64,000 nucleotides of DNA from Flexibacter flexilis DSM 6793 (GTDB taxonomy: Bacteria; Bacteroidota; Bacteroidia; Cytophagales; Flexibacteraceae), in assembly GCF_900112255.1 (NCBI RefSeq), contig NZ_FOLE01000004.1, positions 179,819 through 243,818 on the forward strand, in the 5' to 3' direction. Below, piece after piece: positions 34,651 through 43,807 of this stretch. The stretch's first letter is position 1; each line of letters begins with the position of its first letter. Made by a program: the position numbers and the translations under genes. The notes beneath the pieces were generated by a model. It saw only the letters and a program-made list of their open reading frames with translations. It was not told the origin of the DNA and did not search any database.

Positions 34651-35376
34651 TTACTGAATACCACCAAGTTTGGCTTTTTTGGCTTCTGATACTTGGCGCA
34701 CGCGTTTAATTTCTTCTAAAGCAGTGGCTTGATCAACTTTGTTTTGCTTTAGATTATTTTTGAGACGCTCGGCATCAAGCGCATTTTCTTCTAACTCCTT
34801 CTGAAGTTTTACTTTTTCTTGGGCATTGCGCTCAATTTGCTTTTGCAGGCTTTCTCCTTGTGCTACTTTTTTCTCATGCGTCCGAACGGCATCGTCCACC
34901 ACTTCATCAGCTTCTTTGATTTGTTCGTTGAGGTCTTCGCGGTATTGCTGTACGGCAAATTCGTGTAGTGCCTTTTGCGCAGCCTCGTATGCTGGCGTGC
35001 CAATGGAGGCCAGTTCCGACCCTAAATCAATGGCATAAAAAATAGTAGTACCGTGCGAGTCGTTGTCCACATGCGAATAAATATTGATAGCACCTGGCGC
35101 GATGGCAGGAATGCTGCCGCCTTTTACGGTGTAATTGCCTTTGGACGACTCTACTTTTCCAGCATTTTTTAGGTATTTATGCCAAGCCTTTTCCACTACT
35201 TTACGTTCGAGTTCGATGGTGGTAGCCAAGCCTTTACGCTTGAGGCCATCTACTTCAACTTCGGCAGGCAAAACGCTTACTTTTTGACCAAAGGTTAAGG
35301 CCGACCACATTACGCAACAACTCGTCAAGATTAGTTTAGGAGAAAACGCCCTTTTCAAAAAAGAATACATAATCAT
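34651..35376 (-). CDS. Exported hypothetical protein with C-terminal coiled coil
   Basis: 241 residues, or 239 from the second ATG at 35370. A signal peptide (LILTSCCVMWSALTFGQ) is followed by a roughly 100-residue globular part (KVSVLPAEVEVDGLKRKG, IYSHVDNDSHGTTIFYAIDLG) that reads like a small lipid- or ligand-binding domain, then a coiled coil of about 85 residues (QIKEADEVVDDAV to AKKAKLGGIQ). No family is recognised with confidence. It shares a terminator with the convergent TlpA gene. Confidence 0.7.
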   Translation of the reverse strand: MIMYSFLKRAFSPKLILTSCCVMWSALTFGQKVSVLPAEVEVDGLKRKGLATTIELERKVVEKAWHKYLKNAGKVESSKGNYTVKGGSIPAIAPGAINIYSHVDNDSHGTTIFYAIDLGSELASIGTPAYEAAQKALHEFAVQQYREDLNEQIKEADEVVDDAVRTHEKKVAQGESLQKQIERNAQEKVKLQKELEENALDAERLKNNLKQNKVDQATALEEIKRVRQVSEAKKAKLGGIQ

Positions 35377-35546
35377 TTGTTTTACAGTTTTTTATATCGA
35401 AAAAATATTGCTTCTTTGTTTAGTTTCTTGCTCAAAGGTACGCATTTTGCAGTAGGCAACCCATAATTTTTGTCATAAATTCACCTAAAGAAACAATTGC
35501 TTTGCTCCACTTGTTTAGTTATTAGCATCAAAAACACTTAAGGATT

Positions 35547-35993
35547 ATGCAATTCAAAATCACCACCCTAGTTGCCAAACCGCTCGAACAAGTTTTTGAC
35601 GGTTTTGACGAAAGATTATTCGTGGAAATGAATCCCCCCTTCCCTTTTCCACGCGTGCGTGTGCTGCGGTTTGATGGCTGCCGCCTGCGCGATGAAGTGC
35701 ATTTACAACTTTGTTTTTTAGGATTTTTTCGCCAAAGTTGGATTAGCATTATTACCCAAAAAGAACTGAATGCCAACGAGATAAACTTTACGGATACGGG
35801 TTACACGTTGCCTGTTTTCTTGCGCCAATGGAAGCACCAACACATTTTGCAGCGCACTAACGGCGATAAAACACTCATTACCGACCACGTGAATTTTGAG
35901 GCGGCTACATGGCTACCCAATTGGCTGTTGTATCCGATGTTGTACCTCATGTTTTCGTTTCGCAAACCGATTTACAGGCGTTTTTTTAAATAA
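35547..35993 (+). CDS. SRPBCC-fold protein
   Basis: 148 residues with the START/Bet v1-like (SRPBCC) pattern: N-terminal strand FKITTLVAKPLEQVFDGF, then ISIITQKELNANEINFTDTG, LRQWKHQHILQRTNGDKTLITDHVNFE, and a closing long helix. These proteins bind hydrophobic ligands. Flavobacterial relatives are sometimes called cell-division-inhibitor-like, without evidence. The neighbouring GNAT gene is convergent, ending 9 bases away. Confidence 0.7.
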   Translation: MQFKITTLVAKPLEQVFDGFDERLFVEMNPPFPFPRVRVLRFDGCRLRDEVHLQLCFLGFFRQSWISIITQKELNANEINFTDTGYTLPVFLRQWKHQHILQRTNGDKTLITDHVNFEAATWLPNWLLYPMLYLMFSFRKPIYRRFFK

Positions 35994-36002
35994 AAAATAC
36001 AA

Positions 36003-36968
36003 CTACTTACTATCTTTATTTAATTGCCATTGCCAAATAAAGCCTTCATTGGGGTCGTGGAGCTGAGCCACCATCGTAAAACCGCATTTGCGAAGTACTT
36101 TGGTAGAAGGATTTTCTTGGGCAAGCGTATGTGCCAAAATAATAGTTACATTTTGATGACTAAAAGCATTTGTAATCAAGCCTTTGGCCATTTCTGTAGC
36201 AAGGCCGCAGTTGCGATAGCTAGGCGCAATTTCATAACCAATTTCAACGACACCGTCGGGGCTTGGCTGGCCTTTGTAGCCACCGCCACCAATGAGTTTT
36301 TGGTCGTGAGGATGAACTGCCCAATAAGTCCACCAACCATTTTCTTCGGGGTTTTCGGCGAGTTTGTCGAGGGCATAACGCAACGCGTCCACGCCAAACT
36401 CAGACCAATCGTCGAGCACCTGCACCTTAAGTTCGTGGCCTAAATATTGGTTGCCTGCAATGGCCAATTGCAAAGTAGCCGTATTGGCCGCGATGAGTTG
36501 CAAACGTTCGGTATTGATCATTGTGCTATTATATTTTCGATTCCAGTCGCTAAAAGTCATTTCAAATTTGACTTCTTTCGAGCCATGTGTACCGACTACC
36601 TTCCAACCTGCTTTTTTGTAAAAACCTTCCGCGCGTGTGTTGGGCGAAGTACCTAGCCAGACGGTTTGTTGGGTTTGAGAAAAATACCAATCCAACATCA
36701 CGTCGTGTAACTGTCGGCCAATGCCTCGCCTATCGAAGTCAGGATGAACAAACAAAGCCCAAATATTATGATCTTGCAGGTCGGCAATGGAAAATCCTAC
36801 AATCTGGTGGTCTATTGCACAAACCCAACCTTTGCCCCTTTGCGTCAGGAAGTGGACAACATCGGCATCAGTAACCAAATTGGGATTGGATAATGTGTTT
36901 TCACGCACAGCGTTGCGTACAACTTGTATTTGGGGAATATCTTGAATGTTAGCTTGGCGGATAATCAT
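36003..36968 (-). CDS. Double GNAT acetyltransferase (two fused domains)
   Basis: 322 residues from the ATG at 36968 (MIIRQANIQDIP). The first GNAT domain (about 1-145) has IWALFVHPDFDRRGIGRQLHDVML with the acetyl-CoA loop RRGIG and the WxGT..N.RA.GFYKKAGW segment. A second, RimJ/RimL-type domain (about 152-315) has EIGYEIAPSYRNCGLATEMAKGLI, HTLAQENPSTKVLRKCGF. Each domain would normally be a whole protein. The A-R-G loop RNCGLA in the second keeps the Gly-x-Ala core, so both may be active. Substrates are unknown. Confidence 0.85.
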   Translation of the reverse strand: MIIRQANIQDIPQIQVVRNAVRENTLSNPNLVTDADVVHFLTQRGKGWVCAIDHQIVGFSIADLQDHNIWALFVHPDFDRRGIGRQLHDVMLDWYFSQTQQTVWLGTSPNTRAEGFYKKAGWKVVGTHGSKEVKFEMTFSDWNRKYNSTMINTERLQLIAANTATLQLAIAGNQYLGHELKVQVLDDWSEFGVDALRYALDKLAENPEENGWWTYWAVHPHDQKLIGGGGYKGQPSPDGVVEIGYEIAPSYRNCGLATEMAKGLITNAFSHQNVTIILAHTLAQENPSTKVLRKCGFTMVAQLHDPNEGFIWQWQLNKDSK

Positions 36969-37210
36969 GGTTTGTTTTAGATTGTTTAAGCAAATATTCA
37001 AATAATAACCGAAATCTATTGGACATTATTAAAATAAAACATAAAAATAATTGCAAAAATCCTGAATATTTAAGAACTTGTAACAGAATGGTTGGCAAAA
37101 TACTTGCGGAGCAATGACAACTTTGGAGTGATCGACCTAATTATTGCGTTTGCACAAATATTGAGATCAATTTGAGCAAAAATATCTAACAATTTGAAAA
37201 ACAAAGTATT

Positions 37211-38035
37211 ATGAAAATCACAAACCACAAACTATTATCCGAAAGTGTCTCCGAGATTATTGTCTCCGACAGTACCAATAACGTGGGTGGGGTGATCGAC
37301 CCACAATTTATTATCATTCATTTTACAGCTGGCCAAAGTGCTGAATCGTCGGTAGAATGGTTTAAAAATCCAAGTGCTAAAGCTTCTGCGCATCTAGTAA
37401 TTGGGCGCGATGGAAAAATAATACAACTTGTTGATTTTAATAAAATGGCTTGGCATGCAGGCAAAAGCAAGTGGGCAGATTTTAACGGATTTAATAATTT
37501 CTCCATCGGAATAGAATTGGATAATCCAGGCAGATTAACCAAAGTGGGAGATCGATATTTGTCTTGGTTCAAAGCAGAATATTCAAAAGACAATGTGGTA
37601 GAAATGCCTCACAAGCACGAAAAAGGCAATTCTTATTGGTACGAATATACAAAAGAGCAAATAGATGCGTGCATGAAAGTATGCAAATTAATTATGGAAA
37701 AATATCATATACAAGATATTCTAGGGCACGACGATATTGCTCCATACAGAAAGGACGATCCAGGTCCATTGTTTCCAATGGAAAGTTTTAGAAGCAAATT
37801 ATTGGGCAGAGAAGACAACACTGCGGACATTTATGAGGTGATAGCAGACGCTGTCAATATCAGAAAAGGCCCAAGTACTAAATTTGGCTCCTACGGGCAA
37901 CTAAACCAGGCAACAAAAGTAGAATTTATAAAAAGTAGTATGGGATGGTTTTTGGTTTATGTCCTTGATAAACCCCAACAAAATGACGATACACTTTATG
38001 GTTGGATCAATGGCTCTCTCCTAAAAAAGTTATAG
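37211..38035 (+). CDS. N-acetylmuramoyl-L-alanine amidase with SH3-like domain
   Basis: 274 residues without a signal peptide. An Amidase_2 (AmpD/PGRP-type) zinc domain (about 28-190) shows FIIIHFTAG with His37, HAGKSKW, and GHDDIAPYRKDDPGP with His173 and Asp183; the 10-residue spacing of the last two matches the AmpD zinc ligands. A bacterial SH3 domain (about 208-272) follows (AVNIRKGPSTKFGSYGQL). It cleaves the amide between MurNAc and the stem peptide. Lack of a signal suggests cytoplasmic recycling or release by lysis or a secretion system. Confidence 0.85.
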   Translation: MKITNHKLLSESVSEIIVSDSTNNVGGVIDPQFIIIHFTAGQSAESSVEWFKNPSAKASAHLVIGRDGKIIQLVDFNKMAWHAGKSKWADFNGFNNFSIGIELDNPGRLTKVGDRYLSWFKAEYSKDNVVEMPHKHEKGNSYWYEYTKEQIDACMKVCKLIMEKYHIQDILGHDDIAPYRKDDPGPLFPMESFRSKLLGREDNTADIYEVIADAVNIRKGPSTKFGSYGQLNQATKVEFIKSSMGWFLVYVLDKPQQNDDTLYGWINGSLLKKL

Positions 38036-38060
38036 CCAACACCACCACACACGCATACAA

Positions 38061-38095
38061 AATAGGTCGAAGTTCTCGTATAACTTTGGCCTATT
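38061..38095. terminator. Terminator between convergent amidase and DUF6090-like genes
   Basis: A 14-bp stem with G-U pairs (38061-38074 with 38082-38095) in the 96-base spacer of two convergent genes. Confidence 0.6.
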
Positions 38096-38131
38096 ATTGC
38101 TTATAATCAAAAAAATAACTAAAATTTTGAT

Positions 38132-38833
38132 TTATCGTTTCAATTCTTTGTCTATGCGTTTCTGTAATTTTACGATTTTTTCTTTTACTTCTGTGTAACC
38201 ACTGAGCATAAATTTTCGGTTGGCATTCATCATCCACAAATTAGTTATCAGTATTTTTTTATCGCTTTCAGACAATTTGAGAGGCTTGTTAATGCCAGTA
38301 ATTTTTCCATTTTCGTCTAATGTAAAATTCGGCGCAAGTACCTGATTAAAATCGTGGTAATAATTTTTAAAAAACGCTAATTCCGAATAACTTTCCTCAA
38401 GTTTTCGAAGTGAATTATAATCATTTTCGTACAACGATAATATTTCAGCGCGTAACGAATCATTCTTTATAATTTCTAAACCTTTCGACTTTAAGGTTTC
38501 ATATCCTGATATATTCTGCACAGAAATAAATCCCCTGAACAATACAAAGTAATTGAGTACCAACGAATCATTACTGGTTTTTTTATTGAGAATCAGCCGT
38601 CCAAAATAGCTGGTTGCTTGCTGCCCCATCCTATGTCCCTGCATATTGACATCAATATCTTTTATATCCTGATTGAGTCCGTTATGAATTTCGGACAAAA
38701 TCTTAATTTCTGTAAAGTCGTCTTTTCGATTTTCGTTCCAACTTTCCAAAGCGAAGGCCGCAAATACGCCAATAAAGATGGCCAGAAATTCAAAGCCGTA
38801 TTTTTGTATTGCTTCGCTGATCGATATTTTCAT
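38132..38833 (-). CDS. DUF6090-like membrane protein
   Basis: 233 residues: a short N-terminal cytoplasmic segment (MKISISEAIQKYG), one membrane helix (FEFLAIFIGVFAAFALESW), then NENRKDD, as in the DUF6090-like group of Bacteroidota, and a helical soluble domain (about 35-230) rich in Leu, Lys and Glu. Function unknown. It is A+T-rich, like the region to its right, and stands alone between a terminator and a large empty stretch. Confidence 0.65.
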   Translation of the reverse strand: MKISISEAIQKYGFEFLAIFIGVFAAFALESWNENRKDDFTEIKILSEIHNGLNQDIKDIDVNMQGHRMGQQATSYFGRLILNKKTSNDSLVLNYFVLFRGFISVQNISGYETLKSKGLEIIKNDSLRAEILSLYENDYNSLRKLEESYSELAFFKNYYHDFNQVLAPNFTLDENGKITGINKPLKLSESDKKILITNLWMMNANRKFMLSGYTEVKEKIVKLQKRIDKELKR

Positions 38834-39307
38834 GTTGATGAAGTAATAAATATGCTAATGGACGAATACTTTCTTCAAAAGTAAGAACACCGCCGATCAA
38901 TTGCAATTTTTGAGCCCGTTTTAGTGCCGAAAGCTACCTAAAAAATGGGCTTCGCGCACAAAATAACAGAAGCTATGCTATGAATATCTATATTTTCTGC
39001 AACCGTTATCCTGTTTTATTTCGTTATTTCAACCATAATGTTTTTCGTATTTATAAAGGTTAAAAACGGTCTTTTGATTTTATATTTGGATATATAATGA
39101 CACCGTCAATCATCTCATTTTTGAATCGTAGGCATTTTTCAATCAATTATAAATATATAATTCAAAAAATTTGCACATACCAACCCAAAAAGGAAGTATT
39201 TTATTTTCCGTTGAAATATTTACATTCATATAAAACAGTCAAGTTAATGATTTTAACAATAATCTGTGTCATAATGCAATTTAGCCGCGTCGTAAAATTA
39301 TATTTTA
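38834..39307. other. Gene-free A+T-rich stretch
   Basis: About 470 bases with no credible gene; an open frame at 39097-39396 lacks coding character and runs into the next gene's end. A weak hairpin (GCCCGTTTT near 38911 with AAAATGGGC near 38942) is present. Possibly the remains of lost genes. Confidence 0.5.
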
Positions 39308-40954
39308 TCAATGAATTACGGCATCTATTAAATAATTTTTCATTATTTTTTCTACTTGCTTGTGTCCGTAAGGCGTATTATAGGCCGTTGAAGTAATTAC
39401 AATTACAATAGGGAAATCCTTGAAAATAAAAATTTTGTTTCCGCCATTTCCACTTGAATAATAAACCTCATAATTTGTACCATTCACGTGGTAAATTTTA
39501 TTCCAAAACAGATAACCGTAATACTCTTCTTCCGAAAGTTTTATTTGGTGCGAAAAAGTCTTATAAACCCATTCTTTTGGTAGAATTTGTTTGCCATTCC
39601 AAACGCCTTTATTCTGATACAGTTGCCCATATTTTGCATAATCCAACGAACGTAATTGAAGGCCACCCGCTGTATTGGCAACTTTTTGAGGTGTGAACTG
39701 CCACTTATATTTCGTTATTCCCAGCGGTCTAAATAATTTTTCTTTTGAATATTTTTCCAAGCCATTTGGAACAGATTGATGTATAACATCGCCAAGCACT
39801 ACAACCCCCGCCGTAAAATAATCCCATCGTTTATTGGTTACTTTTGACTGGTCTATCGGCAGATTTAAAGCAAATTGCACCCAATTTTTAGTAGGATACA
39901 TATTTTCTTCGTTCCCCTGCGACTCAGCATCCATATCAGAACCATCAAAAGCCGCGCTCATTGTCAGTAAATCTTTGAGCGTAACACTATCTTTGGTAGC
40001 CGAATAATTTTGAAAAGTAGTAAGTTTATAAAACTGATTTAAAGTTTGATTTTCGCTTTTGATAAAATTATCGTTAATGGCAATTCCTAAGAGTGTAGAA
40101 GCAAATGATTTGCCAACAGACCGTGTATCATGTAGTGTTTTTCTGCTTGCGCCATTAAAATATTCTTCAAGTAAAAGTTCGCCTTCTTTTAGCACAATAA
40201 TACTCGTAATTCTTTTGAAATTTTGCGTAGCAATTTTCCGATTAAGTGCTTCAATTTTTGCTGTATCAATTTTACTTTTTGAAATATTAAAATCCTTAAG
40301 TGGTTTTATTTTTTGGACTTTAATTAATTTCTCGTCTATTTTTATTGCGGGAACTGTTATTTTTATTTGACCTTCGGCAATTACGTTGCCTGTAATTACT
40401 TCCGTTAGTTTTAAATACGGCCTAATTTCAATTTTAAGCAAATGCTCGCCTTCCGAAAGAGCATCACTGCCACCATTTCCATAAAATCTATTCCACAAAA
40501 ATCTACCCCAAGAATCTTCGTTCGTGGAACTAATAAGCGGCACTCTGAAGAAAGTTTTTTGGGTTTTACTATCTGTACTTCCCGCACCTACATTCAAATT
40601 TTCAACGTAAATTTTCTGGTTATCAACCCAAAAAGTAAATTGATAATTTCCATTTTTAATTAGCTCGTCTGCCGTCAATGAAGGTGCAAGTAAATGCAGA
40701 TAATTAGTCAAAGAATTGCCTAAAAAAGCCCTGATATTGAAGTCTGATTTTTCATTAAATTCGACATTCGTCAGGAAATCTGCTTGTGTAAACAGCTCAA
40801 TAGGCACGACTTTGCGCATAAACGCAATTTTACCAATGTTCGCTTGATGAATCGGATACGTGACACCATCACTTTTTACAAGGTCTGAAGGCTGGCCAAA
40901 CACCGTTGCTGACACACACAAGAGTACTAATATTATGATATGATATTTTTTCAT
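39308..40954 (-). CDS. Serine hydrolase, beta-lactamase/penicillin-binding-protein fold
   Basis: 548 residues with a signal peptide (MKKYHIIILVLLCVSATVFGQ). Residues about 22-230 are a beta-rich domain not assigned to a family. The C-terminal ~310 residues are a class C-like serine hydrolase with the catalytic SxxK at S279-V-G-K282, the second element around YFTAG and a C-terminal SSGNGGNKI stretch in the KTG position. Relatives include esterases and D-aminopeptidases; beta-lactam activity cannot be claimed. An AraC regulator gene lies 79 bases upstream on the same strand. Confidence 0.85.
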   Translation of the reverse strand: MKKYHIIILVLLCVSATVFGQPSDLVKSDGVTYPIHQANIGKIAFMRKVVPIELFTQADFLTNVEFNEKSDFNIRAFLGNSLTNYLHLLAPSLTADELIKNGNYQFTFWVDNQKIYVENLNVGAGSTDSKTQKTFFRVPLISSTNEDSWGRFLWNRFYGNGGSDALSEGEHLLKIEIRPYLKLTEVITGNVIAEGQIKITVPAIKIDEKLIKVQKIKPLKDFNISKSKIDTAKIEALNRKIATQNFKRITSIIVLKEGELLLEEYFNGASRKTLHDTRSVGKSFASTLLGIAINDNFIKSENQTLNQFYKLTTFQNYSATKDSVTLKDLLTMSAAFDGSDMDAESQGNEENMYPTKNWVQFALNLPIDQSKVTNKRWDYFTAGVVVLGDVIHQSVPNGLEKYSKEKLFRPLGITKYKWQFTPQKVANTAGGLQLRSLDYAKYGQLYQNKGVWNGKQILPKEWVYKTFSHQIKLSEEEYYGYLFWNKIYHVNGTNYEVYYSSGNGGNKIFIFKDFPIVIVITSTAYNTPYGHKQVEKIMKNYLIDAVIH

Positions 40955-41033
40955 TTCTTTACTGATTTATATTATTCTGCAAAATAATAAAGATAAAAAC
41001 AAGCAAAATAGAATGAAATTAACATCACGAAAA

Positions 41034-41843
41034 TTATTTAAAAAGTGCTTTTCTGAAATTATTTGGACTTATACCACTTACAGATTTGAAGCAACGATTA
41101 AAGTGGCTTTGATCAGAAAATCCGCATTCGTAGGCTATTTCAGTTAATGAAAGTTGGTTATTGGATAATAGCGTATAAGACTTCTCAATTTTTAATTTTC
41201 TTAAATAATCACTCAAATTACAATTAAAATATTTCGAGAAATCTCTTGAAAGATGAACGGGATGAATATCCAATGTTTTGGATAGATAATCAAGCGTTAG
41301 TTTATCCGAAAATTCATAAAATAAAATTTCTTTAATTCGACTAACCCAAAGTGGATTTTTATCCAAATCCGTATTGGAATGACGAAACATTTCGGCCAGT
41401 GCTTGTAGTATCAACGTTTCGATTGCCAATGCCGTTGTTGCATCTTTTATTTTCGATTCCTTAAATATTTTGTATAGAAAAAATTTAACATCAATATTCG
41501 TAATTTTTATACTTCCTCGTAGTTTTTCAATGTTAAAATCCAGCTCCTCAAACCAATTATTTTTTAATTCCACATGAAAACCACGCGTGTAACCCGCTGG
41601 CTTAATGTTGTAATGTGGTTCTTGCCAATGATGAAACAAAAGGCTTCCAGCCGAACAATTATAAATCTCTTTTTTATTTCCTTCAATGACATTTCCTTGC
41701 AAAATAAACGTAAAATACGCGTTTTCGTGGTAGTGCCAATCTACAAAATCAAGCGTATATTCTGTGTCGGTCAAGGTAATATCTTTCAAATGAAGTGTTT
41801 GGTTGGTTTGTCCGTAAAACTCTCCTGTATATAACTGATTCAT
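41034..41843 (-). CDS. AraC family transcriptional regulator
   Basis: 269 residues with an N-terminal cupin-like sensing domain (DWHYHENAYFTFILQG, LLFHHWQEPHYN) and two C-terminal helix-turn-helix units (LTLDYLSKTLDIHPVHLSRDF and LSLTEIAYECGFSDQSHFNRCFK followed by SGISPNNF). It lies upstream of the serine hydrolase gene and may regulate it, by position only. The spacer before its start holds the remnant of a DinB gene end. Confidence 0.9.
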   Translation of the reverse strand: MNQLYTGEFYGQTNQTLHLKDITLTDTEYTLDFVDWHYHENAYFTFILQGNVIEGNKKEIYNCSAGSLLFHHWQEPHYNIKPAGYTRGFHVELKNNWFEELDFNIEKLRGSIKITNIDVKFFLYKIFKESKIKDATTALAIETLILQALAEMFRHSNTDLDKNPLWVSRIKEILFYEFSDKLTLDYLSKTLDIHPVHLSRDFSKYFNCNLSDYLRKLKIEKSYTLLSNNQLSLTEIAYECGFSDQSHFNRCFKSVSGISPNNFRKALFK

Positions 41844-41851
41844 AGTATTTT

Positions 41852-41879
41852 ATTTAAAAATTCACATTCTTGCGCAAAG
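41852..41879. repeat. Upstream-region repeat, copy 1
   Basis: A 28-base segment just upstream of an AraC gene, matching 23 positions of 43271-43298, which lies just upstream of the other AraC gene. Confidence 0.5.
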
Positions 41880-41910
41880 CAGCCGCCATACAATTGGCAA
41901 TAAGTCCAAC

Positions 41911-41935
41911 AAAAAGAGAGGCTGCTTTTCAGCCT
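41911..41935 (-). terminator. Terminator-like hairpin in the spacer
   Basis: Stem AGGCTG/CAGCCT (41919-41935) with a run of five T on the minus strand (41911-41915). It would end a gene read leftward from about 42 kb, where only a DinB remnant remains. Confidence 0.55.
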
Positions 41936-41963
41936 AAAATACCGAAAAATGGCAAATTCCAAA

Positions 41964-42030
41964 CCTTATGTTAACATTTTTCTTATACGCCTTGCGATGT
42001 ACGAATATTAACCAGATTCACTAACCTTAA
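41964..42030 (-). pseudogene. Remnant of a DinB-like gene 3' end
   Basis: On the minus strand the segment ending at 41967 reads IRKMLT-stop, the same as the C terminus of the intact DinB gene at 43300. The 23 bases 41964-41986 match 43298-43320 at all but one position. Nothing else of the gene is recognisable. It suggests an old duplication of the DinB-to-AraC segment. Confidence 0.45.
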
Positions 42031-42038
42031 AACTAAAA

Positions 42039-42063
42039 ATGGCCTGTGCGAAAATACAGGCCA
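42039..42063 (-). terminator. Terminator after the VOC gene
   Basis: An 8-bp stem TGGCCTGT/ACAGGCCA (42040-42047 with 42056-42063), followed on the minus strand by ATTTTTAG. Confidence 0.7.
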
Positions 42064-42077
42064 CATAAATTGGAGAA

Positions 42078-42464
42078 TTACACGACATTTTCTTTGAAAG
42101 GATTCACACTTATTTCTATCATTAGATTTTCAAAATAGCAATAGAAACCAAATGTATTTCTGATTTTTTTGGGTTCACTTTCAAATGTTAAATCATGGTG
42201 ATTCTTAATTTTTTCATACATATTCCAAACAGCGGCCTCATCTTTTTGATAAAAACCAATGTGAAAATTTTTGGGATATTCTGGTATTTCTTCCTTTTTA
42301 TTCAGCACTTGTCCCCAAATGACCATTGCAAAATCATGGCTATTTTCCATAACAGCCATTTGACTATTTCGATTGACGATTAGATTAAAACCAAAATGCT
42401 GGGCAAATAAATTTACCGCTTTATCTACGTCTTTAACGACGATGTTAATGTGATTTAAATTCAT
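42078..42464 (-). CDS. VOC (glyoxalase/bleomycin-resistance fold) protein
   Basis: 128 residues: MNLNHINIVVKDVDKAVNLFAQHFGF is the first beta-alpha-beta-beta unit, with HIGFYQKDEAAVWNMY starting the second and GFYCYFENLMIEISVN closing with the usual metal-site Glu. The family includes glyoxalases, dioxygenases and antibiotic-binding proteins; the substrate is not visible. It follows an AraC gene by 29 bases, so it is likely its co-transcribed partner. Confidence 0.85.
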   Translation of the reverse strand: MNLNHINIVVKDVDKAVNLFAQHFGFNLIVNRNSQMAVMENSHDFAMVIWGQVLNKKEEIPEYPKNFHIGFYQKDEAAVWNMYEKIKNHHDLTFESEPKKIRNTFGFYCYFENLMIEISVNPFKENVV

Positions 42465-42493
42465 TTTATTCTCGTTTTATTTGTAGAACAAAA

Positions 42494-43264
42494 TTACGTT
42501 TCGGGCATGAGGCTGAATTGGATAAATCGGTCGTTTTCGTTTTTATTTAAAATAGTAGGCTTTACTCCTGCAAATTTTTTCACTTCCCTAATAAAATGGG
42601 ATTGGTCTCCATAATTAAGCTCAGGATACAAATCTCCTTTTTTCAACTGTTTCAATGAACTGGAAAAACGGATGATATTAAGGTATGATTTTAGCGTTAT
42701 TCCGAACCATGTATTAAAATAGCGATTCATTTGCCTGCAACTCCAACAAGTCTTTTCCGACAAATCCTTAACAGTTGTTTCACCTTTTGACGCGTAAATG
42801 AGCTCAAAAAGATGCTTTTTACGGCTATCCATTTCTTTTTGCAAAAGCGAAGCAATCATTTTACAGGCTTTGTGATAAAAAGTTTCAAAGTCCGACAAGT
42901 CATTTTCAGAAAATCCCCAGTAGTCAGGCGGCAGCGTTTGTTTAGTGTTTTTGAGCTCGCTGAAGGATTGTTTAAAAATATATTCAGCGGCTAAAGGATG
43001 AAAACTTATCGCAAACATTGTAGATCTGGGAAAAGGTGGTTTTACGATAGGTTTTGTACAAATTCCAGATATAAATATTTCAAAATTTTGGTTTTCTACG
43101 GCTAAAAGAAACAAATCAATTTTTCCGTCAGGAACGATAATACCTTCCTTTTTTTCATCAGAATGATTTTTAACCATCCAAATACTTTCTACTATATCTG
43201 TCAGCGAATGATCAGGGACACACGAAATGTATTCTAATTGATTTTTTGGAAAAGACATCATCAC
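42494..43264 (-). CDS. AraC family transcriptional regulator
   Basis: 256 residues (three ATGs in a row at 43264, 43261, 43258). The N-terminal ~150 residues match the sensing part of the DUF6597-type AraC group (ISCVPDHSLTDIVESIWMV, ISFHPLAAEYIF). The C-terminal part is an AraC-type DNA-binding domain (TVKDLSEKTCWSCRQMNRYFNTWFG, then GDQSHFIREVKKFAGVKPT). The second HTH lacks the usual lead-in ADLALxxGY, being shortened to PELNYGDQSHF. It is upstream of the VOC gene and downstream of DinB. Confidence 0.85.
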   Translation of the reverse strand: MMMSFPKNQLEYISCVPDHSLTDIVESIWMVKNHSDEKKEGIIVPDGKIDLFLLAVENQNFEIFISGICTKPIVKPPFPRSTMFAISFHPLAAEYIFKQSFSELKNTKQTLPPDYWGFSENDLSDFETFYHKACKMIASLLQKEMDSRKKHLFELIYASKGETTVKDLSEKTCWSCRQMNRYFNTWFGITLKSYLNIIRFSSSLKQLKKGDLYPELNYGDQSHFIREVKKFAGVKPTILNKNENDRFIQFSLMPET

Positions 43265-43270
43265 TTCTTA

Positions 43271-43298
43271 CTTAAAATTTTACAATCTTGTGCAAAGC
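43271..43298. repeat. Upstream-region repeat, copy 2
   Basis: Matches 41852-41879 at 23 of 28 positions and ends where the DinB stop codon region begins. Confidence 0.5.
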
Positions 43299-43299
43299 C

Positions 43300-43764
43300 T
43301 TATGTTAGCATTTTTCTTATCAAAGAAATTTGCCCTAAATGGTAATAACTATGCTCAATCACGCCTTCGAGGTTGCGCAACAATGTTCCGTATTGCGGAT
43401 TAATGAATGGTTCGTCCAGTGCTTTATCGTCCATTTGTTCGACTTTGTCGGCAAACTTTTCGGCATTGCGTAAGAACGCCTCCACTAAATTCTGCCATTC
43501 CTGCGCGGAGGTAATCGGCGGCAAATCAAAGCTGTATTTATCGCTAATTTCCAGTTTTCCCGTCTCCAATGCGCTCAAAAGCCCTTCCAAATAGTAGTTG
43601 ATGTGGTAGGTCAGGGCGGCAATCGTATTGAGGTCGTGGATTTTCTGGGTAGCCAGTTGCCAATCAACGGACTGTATTTGTGCTTTATAATTGGTGTTGG
43701 CAATCCACTGCCCACTTAGCAGCACTTCGCGTAATCGGCTGGCAATAAGTATGTTTCTTTGCAT
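43300..43764 (-). CDS. DinB-like protein
   Basis: 154 residues of the DinB/YfiT four-helix type: a histidine in the second helix (NTIAALTYHINYYLEGLL, about residue 54) and the pair in IEHSYYHLGQISLIRKML near the C terminus give the three likely metal ligands. Such proteins are often thiol transferases or of unknown function. It is first in a minus-strand run DinB > AraC > VOC. Its 3' end has a near copy at about 41.97 kb. Confidence 0.8.
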   Translation of the reverse strand: MQRNILIASRLREVLLSGQWIANTNYKAQIQSVDWQLATQKIHDLNTIAALTYHINYYLEGLLSALETGKLEISDKYSFDLPPITSAQEWQNLVEAFLRNAEKFADKVEQMDDKALDEPFINPQYGTLLRNLEGVIEHSYYHLGQISLIRKMLT

Positions 43765-43807
43765 GAGGGTTGCTATGGTTTATTGTGGACTGTGCGGGGG
43801 ACATAGG

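Noticed and set aside
39097..39396. 99-codon frame between the DUF6090-like gene and the serine hydrolase
   Set aside because: No coding character, and its end overlaps the serine hydrolase gene on the opposite strand.
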